A stretch of 64,000 nucleotides of DNA from Alentia gelatinosa (GCA_950022655.1 OX465584.1:61754841-61818840), one strand, 5' to 3'; shown: positions 10,140 to 19,905, numbered from the stretch's first letter. Numbers and translations: made by a program. Notes: generated from the letters alone by a model not told the origin.

Positions 10140-10320
10140 TGAGCTCCCGACACACTAGAACAATCGTTCCGATACACCTGACACACTACGACACAGTATT
10201 TCTGACACGGCTGCAATCCGTACTCTGACACACTACGACATAGAATTGTTCAAACTCCCAACACTGCTACGATGCATGAATTTTGATTTGCAGCCATGTC
10301 AGAGTGTGTGGGAGGCTCAG
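10140..10320. mobile_element. Diverged MITE with CTCCCGACACACT ends
   Basis: CTGAGCTCCCGACACACT at about 10139-10156 is mirrored by AGTGTGTGGGAGGCTCAG at 10303-10320. Several internal repeats of GACACACTACGACA occur. It is similar in its ends to the neighbouring fold-back element at 9912-10126, so both may belong to one superfamily. Confidence 0.55.
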
Positions 10321-10595
10321 GCCTTCAGAGAGTTAATTAAGAAACTATGAGTGATCATTAACGGAGAAGCCACGTGCTAGACACAAGACGACCAGTCATT
10401 CTTAGTCTAGTCGTTCATCAAAAAACTGCAATCTGCACCTCCACATGAGCTGTTAATCATCTTTAATGACTCCGCAATATTGAGAGCTGCTCCGAGTTGC
10501 TCATAGCTACAAAAGAGTGTATGAAGTACAGACTAAAGAAATGATTGTTAGATCAGCGGTCGGTCATAGCCAAACGATGGAACATGAAGTATAAA

Positions 10596-11255
10596 GTATG
10601 GAACTTAGAAATACAGCTACAAAAGAGCGTATGGAGTATAGACTGAAGAAATTAGCGGAACTTAGAAATACAGCTTCAAAAGAGTGTATGAAGTATAGAC
10701 TGAAGAAATTAGCGGAACTTAGGAATACAGCTACAAAAGAGTGTATGAAGTATAGACTGAAGAAATTAGCGGAACTTAGAATACAGCTACAAAAGAGCGT
10801 ATGAAGTATAGACTACAGAAATTATCGGAACTTAGAATACAGCTACAAAAGAGCGCAAGAAGTATAGACTGAAGAAATTAGCGGAACTTAGAAATACAGC
10901 TACAAAAGAGCGTATGAAGTATAGACTGAAGAAATTAGTGGAACTTAGAAATACAGCTACAAAAGAGCGTATGAAGTATAGACCGAAGAAATTAGCGGAA
11001 CTTAGAAAAACAGCTACAAAAGAGCGCAAGAAGTATAGACTGAAGAAATTAGCGGAACTTAGAAATACAGCTACAAAAGAGCGTATGAAGTATAGACTGA
11101 AGAAATTAGTGGAACTTAGAAATACAGCTACAAAAGAGCGTATGAAGTATAGACCGAAGAAATTAGCGGAACTTAGAAAAACAGCTACAAAAGAGCGTAA
11201 GAAGTATAGACTGAAGAAATTAGCGGAACTTAGAAATACAGCTACAAAAGAGCGA
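10596..11255. repeat. 57-bp minisatellite with open 19-codon unit
   Basis: About eleven and a half copies of a 57-bp unit (GAACTTAGAAATACAGCTAC, then AAAAGAGCGTATGAAGTATA, then GACTGAAGAAATTAGCG). An isolated degenerate unit lies at 10505-10545. The period gives a 19-residue Lys/Arg/Leu-rich repeat in one + frame that looks amphipathic. Single-base length changes near 10780 and 10836 break the frame, arguing against selection for coding. The array abuts the end of a MITE-B copy at 11256. Confidence 0.92.
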
Positions 11256-11537
11256 ATGCACCCCTCTCATAAGATCTCACACTCTCTAGTGGTATTCTGT
11301 ACAAGGTTCTCACTACGCTCTATGGGAGAAGAATTCTTAACGAACTAGGCTTAGAGCCTTGAGAACCCACTAGCGTGCCTCCCGTGGTAAACACATATAT
11401 CGATGAAACCCAAAGATTCCTATAATCTCAATGATACCACCTAGCAGGAATACTGTGTACTTGGCGCTCTAGTGGCTTTATTTGGACTGGAATACGGAAT
11501 ACCACCTAGAGAGTGTGAGATCTTATGAGATGGGTTA
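11256..11537. mobile_element. MITE-B copy, inverted relative to 16.3 kb
   Basis: It starts GCACCCCTCTCATAAGATCT and ends with the inverse block up to ATGAGATGGG. It contains the family body (GAATTCTTAACGAACTAGGC and CCCAAAGATTCCTATAATCT). At about 282 bp it is close to the basic size of the family, without satellite expansion. Its left end is flush with the 57-bp minisatellite. Confidence 0.85.
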
Positions 11538-11539
11538 GG

Positions 11540-11887
11540 ATCTGGTGCGGTAGCCCCAGGGGACTTCTCCTACTTTAAGTCACTCTCCTGTTAATTATTG
11601 TGCCATTTTGTAGAAAGGTTATCTCTAACCCATAGATCTAGTCTGAAATCGTATTGTTGTACTTATCCATATCTGACGGAAGAACCAGTTAATTTCTTCA
11701 AAGCCGTTATCTACCTCCAATCTTGGTTTTGAACTATGATGCTCGTATTTGATAGTAAGTAATTGCACCACGTTTGGGACACACTGAACGTGTTTCTGAG
11801 TTAGTATTAAGATTATGGAATCAGCATCTCTTAAGTGTCGCTGACCTATATTTATTGAAACTATATTGGTTTTATAAGACCGATGCC
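11540..11887. other. No recognised feature
   Basis: Unique-looking sequence of about 350 bp between two MITEs. A short minus-strand open frame crosses it and the following MITE but has no recognisable motif. Confidence 0.45.
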
Positions 11888-11890
11888 TAA

Positions 11891-12171
11891 GGCCTGGCGT
11901 CCACCTACTACGATAGAAATTTAGACCTACCGATATGGCACCGATACAAAAAGTAAATATCGGAGACATATCGGGAAGGTGCAAAATCGTAGACATATTT
12001 CTAGACATGCCAATCCACCACGCATTGTATGGGGTTTTTATCGGTGTCTAATTGCAGAAAGGTGGTCAACTGTCCCGATATTATGTGACCTGCCGACGCG
12101 ATTTTGATTTTTTATCGGAAGGTGCATCTAGACCATATCGGAGCCATATCGTGGTAGGTGGACGCTGGGCC
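11891..12171. mobile_element. PIF/Harbinger-like MITE, copy 1 (281 bp)
   Basis: Termini GGCCTGGCGTCCACCTACTA and the inverse TAGGTGGACGCTGGGCC bound a 281-bp body with internal inverted CCGATATGGCACCGATAC-type blocks. Flanks are TAA on the left and TTA on the right, consistent with a 3-bp TWA target duplication that has since changed by one base. The copy at 44738-45018 has the same length and an exact TAA duplication. Confidence 0.8.
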
Positions 12172-12299
12172 TTATGTACAAATTCCGGCTGTTTGCACAT
12201 TTTGTTCCTAGACTACTTGTGTCTTCGCTTAGCCTACAGTTAACCTCCAGCTTAAATAAAAAAAGCTAGAAAAAAAAGAATATTACCCTTTCACTACAC

Positions 12300-12545
12300 T
12301 TGGGTGGGTAGTTAGCTCAGTGGTTAAAGCAATAGAATTATAATCCAAAGGCTGTGAATTCGAGTCCCACTCCAGCAACTTTTCTCCTTCATCCCAAAGA
12401 GTGGTACATTTACTGCTATATCAAAGGCCAATCCTTCCATGATGTATATGTGGTGTGGTATGCAGCCATATTTCTCCTTCGTCCCCAGCAGTGGTCGATA
12501 TACTGCTATATCAAGGACCAGTCCTTCTCATACCCTGTCTGGGCC
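12300..12545 (+). mobile_element. tRNA-derived SINE with two body repeats
   Basis: The head contains an A-box-like TTAGCTCAGTGG (12312-12323) and a B-box-like GAATTCGAGTCCC (12356-12368), as in RNA polymerase III promoters. Acceptor strands do not pair and the T stem is mismatched, so this is not a functional tRNA. The head is followed by two tandem copies of a roughly 90-bp body (TTTCTCCTTC, then ACTGCTATATCAA). This is the same unit that forms the satellite at 61205-62450. Confidence 0.72.
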
Positions 12546-12649
12546 ATTTTTTTATTTATTTTGTTTTATTCAGTGATCAGACAACATTCACCCAAGACAG
12601 GGTGTTCTTACATGTAGACATTGACCAATGTTCTGTTAGAGCATCTTAA

Positions 12650-12822
12650 GGAAGGGGTTTCACTAATAGTTATCTGACCCTTGTCTAGCTGTCCTACATC
12701 TTCCAATTACAGCTGACTCCGTTAGGATGTCTCGCTTGAGACAATTTACCGTTTCTTTGTCTCCGACAAACGTACATCAATGTTCCGAAATCGGTAGATG
12801 TGTATTGGGCTTTAGGGGCGGA
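12650..12822. mobile_element. Partial fold-back MITE of the GCCCAATGCCC family
   Basis: Blocks CCGTTAGGATGTCTCGC, TTTGTCTCCGACAAACGTAC and CGGTAGATGTGTATTGGGCT match the right half of the elements at 6963-7348 and 63340-63660. The left half is replaced by unrelated sequence. Confidence 0.65.
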
Positions 12823-12859
12823 GTACAATCCCAGGATAAATAAAACACACATTTTTGTC

Positions 12860-13080
12860 CCGGTCTGAGACTTCGAGGATGTTTATGAAGGTTCATTATC
12901 ATCTCAAGATTACTCCAACTAAAAAGAATTACTTCAGTTATAAGGGGCTCTGGTGGCTGGTCTCAGGCCCCATTGATGTCGAGGCCTGTCTTAATTAAGT
13001 AGGGTGAAGGAGAATTAGCGGTTTTAATTGGCTGCTCCTCAAGGGGGATTCTGGGAAGGGTATCACGCCCCTGGTGGTCA
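12860..13080. other. Non-repetitive candidate regulatory block
   Basis: This stretch is free of the repeat families seen elsewhere and holds several homeodomain-type ATTA cores (CTTAATTAAG, TTTTAATTGG) and a CATTGAT SOX-like site. It could be a conserved non-coding element. Conservation cannot be judged from a single sequence, so this is only a suggestion. Confidence 0.25.
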
Positions 13081-13336
13081 TTTTTGGAACGTGTTTTCAC
13101 CCAATTATTTCTAAAACAAGTTCTATAAAGAAAATCAGTTCCCTATTTGTTTCTGTGGTAATTCTATCTCACCGCCAGATTTTATTTCATTTTAGTGTAT
13201 TTTCTCCCGATTTAATTTTATTTAATTTTGTTTCTTTTCATTTTCGTGAATTCCCAGTAGTTTATTGAAAAAGGCACTTGTCTGGGCTGGATTTGTGGTG
13301 GCCAGATTAAAGAGGTTCCATGTAACGTGCCCGCTG

Positions 13337-13450
13337 ATTGGTTGTGATGTAGCACGTGGGCATGTTGCTCTGTTAGGACCGACCCCTCCACCCTGCCCTG
13401 CCTGTGTGTGACGGCCGGGCGGCGGACATCAAAGGATTCGTGCCGAGATG
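13337..13450 (+). promoter_or_regulatory. Possible promoter (inverted CCAAT, E-box, GC-rich)
   Basis: GATTGGTTG (inverted CCAAT box, 13336-13344) and CACGTG (13353-13358) precede a GC-rich stretch with CGGCCGGGCGGCGG around 13412-13425. The composition contrasts with the AT-rich surroundings. A short open frame with a favourable start context follows at 13604. No TATA box is evident. This is an inference from motifs only. Confidence 0.33.
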
Positions 13451-13603
13451 AGATAAAGGCAGTGGAGTGCGTGAGTGGGGAACACTCCAGACATCTCCTC
13501 AGACATCGCTGTTAGAAAAGAAAAAAAACATTTGAAAAAAAAAAATCTGATTTTACCGTCGGATATTTCCTAAAACCAAGACACAGAGCCAAAGAAAGAC
13601 AAA

Positions 13604-13711
13604 ATGGGAGATTGTCTTTCTATCATACAAACAACCCCTGACCCTCAGAATTTCTTGGGAGTTGAGGAGATGTCTAGAGCAGAGGGGGTATTATCAGAAT
13701 TTATTTGGTAG
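13604..13711 (+). CDS. Mini-ORF with strong start context, possible first exon
   Basis: A 35-codon frame starts in AAAATGG (A at -3, G at +4) and begins Met-Gly-Asp-Cys, a pattern compatible with N-terminal acylation. It lies about 150-250 bp downstream of the CCAAT/E-box patch. An in-frame GTATTA after codon 27 could be a weak donor. There is no homology I recognise. It may be a first exon, an upstream ORF or chance. Confidence 0.2.
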   Translation: MGDCLSIIQTTPDPQNFLGVEEMSRAEGVLSEFIW

Positions 13712-13879
13712 ATGGATGCGATTGAAGTCTGATAGTTTTGCCTGGGTGTATCAAAAACAAAACCAGGAAGGTGATACCTCATAGTAAAGGCTCTGGAACA
13801 CTGAGGAAGTATCTAGCAGGAACTCTCTACATTGACATTACATGATTTAGCGTAACCACATCCCACAGTGAAGTACTTA

Positions 13880-14050
13880 TATAAAACGTCCTGACCATGC
13901 TGTACAAGCTACAAAACGAGATGATAATTTACGGCTCATACGGAACGAGGTGTTTACGCCGAGTTCCATACCAATTATCTTTAAGTTTATGGTATGTACC
14001 AGCATGGTAGGTATTTACGTATTTATGTTTGTACGGCATGAGTATAAAGT
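13880..14050. repeat. Degenerate hairpin element
   Basis: CGTCCTGACCATGCTGTACAAG and ACGAGATGATAATTTACGG repeat the left arm of the hairpin at 2167-2285. The right arm is eroded but still ends near ATGTACCAGCATGG. A decayed member of the same family. Confidence 0.6.
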
Positions 14051-14239
14051 AGATAGCATGAACACTCTTCGTTGACATAACAGCATCTAGCGTTATAACA
14101 TCTCACAGGGTTAAAAATCTCATGAGATTCTGTTCTATTTTAGGGGTAAATCGCGCCAATAATTGCAAGGGAAAAACATGTCTCAGGGAAATGGAAACCT
14201 ACAATTTAGATGAAGAGATTGTGTTCGAGTACAGAATCT

Positions 14240-15260
14240 TTATATAAACACTCTGTGAGCTACATGAATCCTATTGTACAAATCCCGATTCATGGGTAAA
14301 TCCCACCAACAAATGTGGGGGACAATGGAAAATGGAACTCTGCAATTCAGACGAAGAGATTGTGTTCGAGTATAGAATTTCGGCAGGATTTGTCTCAGAT
14401 AAACACCATTTGAGGTACATGAGCCCATCGTATAAATCCCACATTAGGGAAAGGGAACCCATCATGGGAATACCACTTGTCTCAGTGAATACCACTTTAG
14501 ACAAAAACCCTGTGAGGTACATGAATCCCATCATGTGAATCCCCCTTTAGACAAACACCATGTGAGGTACATGAATCCCATCGTGTGAATCCCACTTCAG
14601 ACAAACACCCTGTGAGGTACATGAATCCCACCCTGTGAATCCCACTTTAGACAAACACCCTCTGATGTACATGAATCTCAGCAGGATTTGTCTCAGACGA
14701 ACACCCTGTGACGTACATGAATCTCAACAGGATTCGTCTCAGACAAACACCCTGGGAGGTACATGAATCTCACCGTGTGAATCTCACTTAAGACAAACAC
14801 CCTGTGAGGTACATGAATCTCAGCAGGATTTGTCTCAGACGAACACCCTGTGACGTACATGAATCTCAGCAGGATTCGTCTCTGACAAACACCCTGTGAG
14901 GTGCATGAATCTCAGCAGGATTCGTCTCCGACAAACACCCTGTGAGGTGCATGAATCTCAGCAGGATTTGTCTCAGAGAAACACCCTGTGAGGTACATGA
15001 ATCTCAGCAGGATTTGTCTCTGACAAACACCCTGTGAGGTGCATGAATCTCAGCAGGATTCGTCTCCGACAAACACCCTGTGAGGTACATGAATCTCAGC
15101 AGGATTTGTCTCAGACAAACACCCTGGGAGGTACATGAATCTCACCGTGTGAATCTCACTTAAGACAAACACTCTGTGAGGTACATGAATCTCAGCAGGA
15201 TTTGTCTCAGACAAACACCCTGTGAGGTACATGAATCCCACCGTGTGAATCCCACTTAAA
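14240..15260. repeat. 46-bp minisatellite
   Basis: Units of about 46 bp carry GACAAACACCCTGTGAGG, TACATGAATCTCAGCAGG and ATTTGTCTCA. Some units insert or replace a block with ACCGTGTGAATCCCACTT. The first 200 bp are more diverged and retain longer ancestral units. Open frames in it are short and change phase between units. Confidence 0.92.
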
Positions 15261-15274
15261 GCACGTTGCCTCAT

Positions 15275-15660
15275 CCTTCCTCCCTACCACAACCACATCC
15301 CCCTTCCACCCTCTCCGCCTTCAGGCAAATCTGCCCCCGTTTTTGACCCGCCATCTGGCGGGGGCTTAGCACACCATCCACGAGGGGACGCTGTCGTGCC
15401 TCTTCAAATTAAAGCCCCGGATGGAGGAGCGACGCCTAGCGTCTGTTTGGTGTTTTACATGATTTATAAGATAAAGACAAGGTGTCCAACACAGGGGGAT
15501 AAGCTGTCCCTTTGGATTATCCACCAGGCCTGGAGCTTTAACCCCTCTCCACCCGGCAGGGAATCTCCCTGTATTAATGCGCATCGACATTGGATTCCTT
15601 TTAATGTCCGTGGCAGGGATTCCGTTGTGGCGATTTAAAATGGAGTTTTTTCTGCGAATG
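15275..15660. other. Non-repetitive block, candidate enhancer or old exon
   Basis: A GC-balanced stretch without matches to the local repeat families. It includes ACATGATTTATAAGATAAAG (caudal/Hox-like and GATA-like cores), AAGGTGT (T-box half-site) and GGATTATCC (Otx/Pitx-like). Short open frames run on both strands but none shows a domain. Candidate conserved non-coding element. Confidence 0.28.
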
Positions 15661-16310
15661 GTTTGCTGAATAAAACTGATAGAAAAGGTATTGTTCCGAA
15701 ACGTGTCATATTTGATAGGTGCATTAGTGAGTATTGCTCAAAGATTTATCAAACGAGCCAAATTTATTGAATTGCAATGGGAAACACGTATTTATTAATA
15801 AACTTTTAATATCTTATACAGCATTTATGATTAAAACTTCTATCTGCCAACAAGACACGAATATGTTTCTGGTTTGTACACCATATTGAATGAATGCTGT
15901 AAAAATTAAAAAAATATATCTATTAAAGAGAATATGCATACCAAAAGAAAATATGAATATCCAAGATATGATAAATATCTTCCTCTTTGTACAGTCACAA
16001 AATCTAAAATGAAGTATTTCTGCATGCATATATATATATGAGAAATGTATCTTCTCATTTTTATCTCCCCTGTTTTAATAAGACTGGATCCAATGTATTG
16101 CTATGTATTGTACTTCCTACGTGCGAGGAATTTTCTAAATATATGAATCTTGATAATGTGCATACGCACAATGGAGAGTTTCGCATAGGAAGAAAATTCT
16201 ATAGATGCACCTTCTATACGTTCTGCCAAGAGTGGAATGACGAATTGTTCATCGCAGTCACGAAGAGAATTCTTTATTCAGAGGCAAACCTAACATTAAC
16301 CATATATGGT
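15661..16310. other. AT-rich sequence without recognised feature
   Basis: Low-GC sequence with a (TA)n tract at 16027-16040 and a 95-codon open frame (16038-16325) of no recognisable family. The frame runs into the MITE-B end, so it is probably fortuitous. Confidence 0.45.
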
Positions 16311-17285
16311 GCACCCCTCCCATAAGGTCTCACACTCTCTAAGTGGTATTCTGTATTCCAGTCCGGATAAAGCCACTAGGGCGCCAAGTACACAGTATTC
16401 CCGCCAGGAAGACAGTCAGCCTGCTTTCGTATTATTATATACCTAAAAATGGCGAAATTTTCCATAGTCACGTGATCACATACCCCATACTTCCCAGTGT
16501 GGCGTACAGATATGAAAATGCCATGGGTAGGAGCGGGTAGTATGCGTAGTTCATGAAGCTACAGGTATATAATAGTATAGGAATCTTTGGGTTGCATTGA
16601 TGTATGTGTTTAGCATGGGAGATAGGCCAGTGGATTCTCAAGGTTCTAAGCCGAGCTCGTTAAGAATTCTTCTTCCATAGAGCGTAGTAAAAACCTTCTA
16701 CAGAATACCACTTAGAGAGTGTGAGATCTTATGAGAGGAGTGCGTAGCGAGAACCTTGTACAGAATACCACCTAGAGAGTGTGAGATCTTATGAGAGGTG
16801 TGCGTAGTGAGAACCTTGGACAGAATACCACCTAGAGAGTGTGGGATCTTATGAGAGGGGTGCGTTGTGAGTACCGTGTACAGAATACCACTTAGAGAGT
16901 GTGAGATCTTATGAGAGGGGTGCGTAGTGAGAACCTTGTACAGAATACCACTTAGAGAGTGTGAGATCTTATGAGAGGGGTGTGTAGTGAGAACCTTGTA
17001 CAGAATACGACCTAGAGAGTGTGAGATCTTATGAGAGGGGTGCGTAGTGAGAACCTTGTACAGAATACCACTTAGAGAGTGTGAGATCTTATGAGAGGGG
17101 TGCGTAGTGAGAACCTTGTACAGAATACCACTTAGAGAGTGTGAGATCTTATGAGAGGAGTGCGTAGTGAGAACCTTGTACAGAATACCACTTAGAGAAT
17201 GTAAGATCTTATGAGAGGGGTGCGTAGTGAGAACCTTGTACAGAATACCACTTAGAGAGTGTGAGATCTTATGAGAGGAGTGCGC
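16311..17285 (+). mobile_element. MITE-B copy enlarged by a 60-bp array
   Basis: The left end is GTGCACCCCTCCCATAAGG at 16311. The body is interrupted by about 155 bp of unrelated sequence (roughly 16410-16565). The right end reads GATTCTCAAGGTTCTAAGCC and leads into the terminal repeat. Instead of one terminal block there are about ten, repeated every 60 bp from about 16690 to 17285. Confidence 0.85.
16733..17285. repeat. 60-bp satellite made of MITE-B terminal sequence
   Basis: Nine or more units of exactly 60 bp (TGCGTAGTGAGAACCTTGTA, CAGAATACCACTTAGAGAGT, GTGAGATCTTATGAGAGGGG). The unit is the outermost 60 bp of the right MITE-B inverted repeat, joined head to tail. Units differ by one to three bases, indicating recent expansion or homogenisation. 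Confidence 0.95.
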
Positions 17286-17479
17286 CCGAGAGGGGTTTGA
17301 TGGACGTATATTTATCTCACATCTGGTTTCTTGTTTACATAGACTTAAATGATGACACTGGAGTTGGGAATGTGATAGTTTATTAGTGATTTATAATTTG
17401 CGCGAATCGCAGTATGAGTATTACACATATATATAATCTCACACATATTATAACATAAATTCTGTAAGTAGCTTTGTGA

Positions 17480-17622
17480 TTTATCTCACCCCTGGTATTT
17501 TTCCCCAAAGACTTAACATTGGGAATTCGTATCTAATGTCCACTGAGTATTTAGAAATAATATTCGATGGGGGATTATGTCACAAAGGTGAACCCATTAG
17601 TCAATGTGAAGGTTGAGATAAA
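17480..17622. repeat. TTTATCTCACCC-bordered short element
   Basis: TTTATCTCACCCCTGG opens and GGTTGAGATAAA closes a 143-bp element containing GACTTAACATTGGGAATTCG and TGTCACAAAGGTGAACCCAT. It is adjacent to a hairpin at 17646, repeating the composite arrangement seen elsewhere. Confidence 0.72.
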
Positions 17623-17645
17623 TTCAGATACCTATTCATGGATGC

Positions 17646-17863
17646 GGTCAGAGCTAGATCCCATCTCGTTTGAATCACGTAGTAATTCACGCGGCTTCAC
17701 CTTGTGAATTACTATGCGATTTAAGCTCGATGGGATACTAGCTCTGACCCTAAGCTTTCATAGGTTTCCTCTATAACATATCTAGGGTCGTAGTTGACGA
17801 TGTAATATCCCCGCTAATCCATCGAATATTACTACGCGTCAACTACTCGGAGATTACGGCCAC
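17646..17863. repeat. Two adjacent hairpins
   Basis: The first (17646-17757) has outer arms GGTCAGAGCTAGATCCCATC and its inverse, with a nested inner dyad GTAATTCAC / GTGAATTAC. The second (17787-17863) has GTAGTTGACG / CGCGTCAACTAC arms and ends in CTCGGAGATTACGGCCACTC, matching the core of the hairpin at 7831-7943. Confidence 0.78.
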
Positions 17864-17869
17864 TCTTAA

Positions 17870-18156
17870 CCCTTAAAGGGCGGATGATGCCCGAAGGCAT
17901 CATTTGCTGGATATTTATATAATTGTTTTTCAAAAGTAAATATTTTAGCAATTAACTTGATCTTTTCAGAGAATATAGGTGTACCATCATGCTTTTGAAT
18001 TCTAAATAATGGAAATAAACATTAATAATAGCACATTATATCACGTGATAAACTTTCGAAATAAGAGGTCAGAGGACAATGCCCCCGTCCCCTAGAACTG
18101 AAGTCACTAGTAGCCGTCCCTAAGTGTGTAGTCCAGCCATAGGCAGCCGTCCTTAA
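17870..18156. mobile_element. piggyBac-like MITE, interrupted at its right end
   Basis: It follows TTAA at 17866-17869 and begins CCCTTAAAGGGCGGATGATG, like the left part of intact relatives. Its far side AGGCAGCCGTCCTTAA matches the other copies (34260-34656 and 40544-40872). The expected final AGGG is displaced by another CCCTTT element that starts at 18157. CCC termini with TTAA duplication are the piggyBac signature. Confidence 0.65.
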
Positions 18157-18466
18157 CCCTTTAACCACCGCATGCCTAAAACGAATCGGAAAATGTACCG
18201 CCGCGCCCCCTGCCGCGTTCCTATGTGTTACCGCTGCAGGCTTCTACCAGATGTACCTCTGAAACGCCGGACCAAATTGTCCATAGGCCTGACTCAATCT
18301 GTGCATTACTTTAGTTTTCTCCGATTTCTACTTGCAATTCAACATCTCCGAGGCACTATATAGACTCAAAACACACAAATACATTATTGTTAAACAGTTT
18401 TAGTTACATGTTGAAAATTCCTTAACCCTTTTGTGCTTAAATCAACTTAAAAATGGTGTGAAAGGG
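18157..18466. mobile_element. Second piggyBac-like MITE nested in the first
   Basis: TTAA at 18153-18156 is followed by CCCTTTAACCACCGCATGCC, and the right end reads GTGTGAAAGGG then TTAA at 18467-18470. The terminal inverted repeat is imperfect. Insertion into the terminal TTAA of the preceding MITE explains why that copy lacks its last bases. TTAACGGTTAA immediately after could be the displaced remnant. Confidence 0.5.
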
Positions 18467-18668
18467 TTAACGGTTAATTAAAACGGTTAATTAAAACCAG
18501 TCATTATTGTGTATTTAGGTGGAGGGGAGGGTGGTGGTCTGGCTTGTCTGGTCTGGTTTGAAAATAAATACATGTCAAAATAACAAATCAAATCATCTGC
18601 ACCTTCATCTCTGATACACATCAAGTCTCATGAGATTTTGTATCTAGCACAAAGCATAGGAGACATAT

Positions 18669-19049
18669 ATATACCACTGGTATACGGCATATAGCCTATG
18701 ATCCATGGGCGCCGCCATGACGCCCGCTGAGTAGGTGTTCTTCACTAATGGAGGTGAAAAAGTATGTGTTCTTTACTAAAGGAGGTGGAAAAGAAGTGAG
18801 TGATATTTGGGAAATGTCACAATTTTAGCCTTGCTCACATATTTATATAAAGTGTTCCATATGGAAAATATCATGTCTTGGGTTTAATTATTATGTCATC
18901 GTGCTTTGGGATGGGTGTTGAGAGTCAAGGGAACCATGGTAAAATATTGAAAGGCAGTTGAATTTCGTAAGAACAAAGAGCCAGAATACAGGTTTGTCCC
19001 CTGACCACCTAGTGACTGCTTTGTGAACAAACAATGGCTCTGCCTCCTA
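18669..19049 (+). repeat. Interspersed repeat, copy 1 (pair with 39548-39900)
   Basis: About 370 bp from ACGGCATATAGCCTATGATC through GGGATGGGTGTTGAGAGTCA to ACAATGGCTCTGCCTCCTAT is shared, in direct orientation and with few differences, with 39548-39900. No inverted ends or poly(A) tail were recognised, so the mechanism is unknown. A pogo-like MITE has inserted at the right edge of this copy. Confidence 0.8.
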
Positions 19050-19051
19050 TA

Positions 19052-19227
19052 CAGTAAAACCTAGCTTAAGGGGACAACCTCCGTTCTAAGCAAAGTGTCC
19101 CCTTAAGCGAGATGTCCCCTTAAGCGGAGTTAAAATAAACTGAATAAAGATTTCTGTTGCGAGAAAAAGTGCCCCCTTAAGCGGGGTGTACCCTTAAGCG
19201 GGGTGTCCCATAAGCAGGGTTTTACTG
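19052..19227. mobile_element. pogo/Tigger-like MITE (176 bp)
   Basis: Ends CAGTAAAACCTAGCTTAAGG and CAGGGTTTTACTG are inverted repeats flanked by TA on each side (19050-19051 and 19228-19229), the target duplication of the Tc1/mariner superfamily. Internal CCCTTAAGCGGGG-type blocks repeat. It lacks a transposase and would have been mobilised in trans. Confidence 0.85.
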
Positions 19228-19229
19228 TA

Positions 19230-19905
19230 TTTTCTTGGTCTTATAAGGAGCCAAAGTGGACCCTCTAAAACCCTAGATATACTTTTAGCATAAAGCATAG
19301 TAGACATATACACCACTGATATAGTATCATCACTGGATCTTCGCTTTCTCACACAGCGTATCCACAGAAAAAGGCAGTAGGTAAAGACTGCCAGAGGGAA
19401 ATAATAAAAATAAAATCCTCCTTCTGTCAAAAGCTTCAGGGAAAAACATCTGACTACTGTCTGTCTCTTTTTAGAAAGCCAGCTTGATAAGGCATGTGTG
19501 GATTATAAAAGCGTGGTGGTGGAGGGAGGGGGAGTGGGGTGTAGAATTGTGAGGGCGTGAGGCTAAAGGTGGCCTCTGACAACTCGGTAATGTTATCTGA
19601 GGCGGTGCGCAGGTGTTATGTGCTATGAGATTAGTCTGGCCTTGTCTGGCAGGCTTCTGAAGGCCGTACTTCATCCCAGATCCCATCTTCATTATATATA
19701 CCTGTGGGTATTTATCATATACCTGTGCCAGTATATTACACCAATACTAACCTCTGCTAGGGTATTGGTATATACACAATATTATTATATACCTGTGTGC
19801 GAATGTTTATGAAATACTGCCCGCTGCTAGGGGTGCAGTAATAATAATGCTCGTGCCCGCTGTGAGTGTGACTTAATAAGTCATCAAAATGATCTTTTTT
19901 CATCT
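19230..19905. other. No gene recognised; AT-rich with GT-type interspersions
   Basis: The phrase AGCATAAAGCATAGTAGACA at about 19287 resembles CACAAAGCATAGGAGACATA near 18650, so a small local duplication may exist. Otherwise I see nothing specific. Confidence 0.4.

Noticed and set aside
10914..11348. Coiled-coil-like repeat protein
   Set aside because: It is the 57-bp minisatellite. Single-base length differences between units break the frame, and the frame runs on into a MITE.
12300..12380. A functional tRNA gene
   Set aside because: A and B boxes are recognisable, but the acceptor strands do not pair, the T stem has mismatches, and the sequence runs directly into the repeated SINE body.
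16038..16325. 95-codon plus-strand ORF
   Set aside because: No recognisable domain. It ends inside a MITE-B terminal repeat and lacks promoter or splice support.
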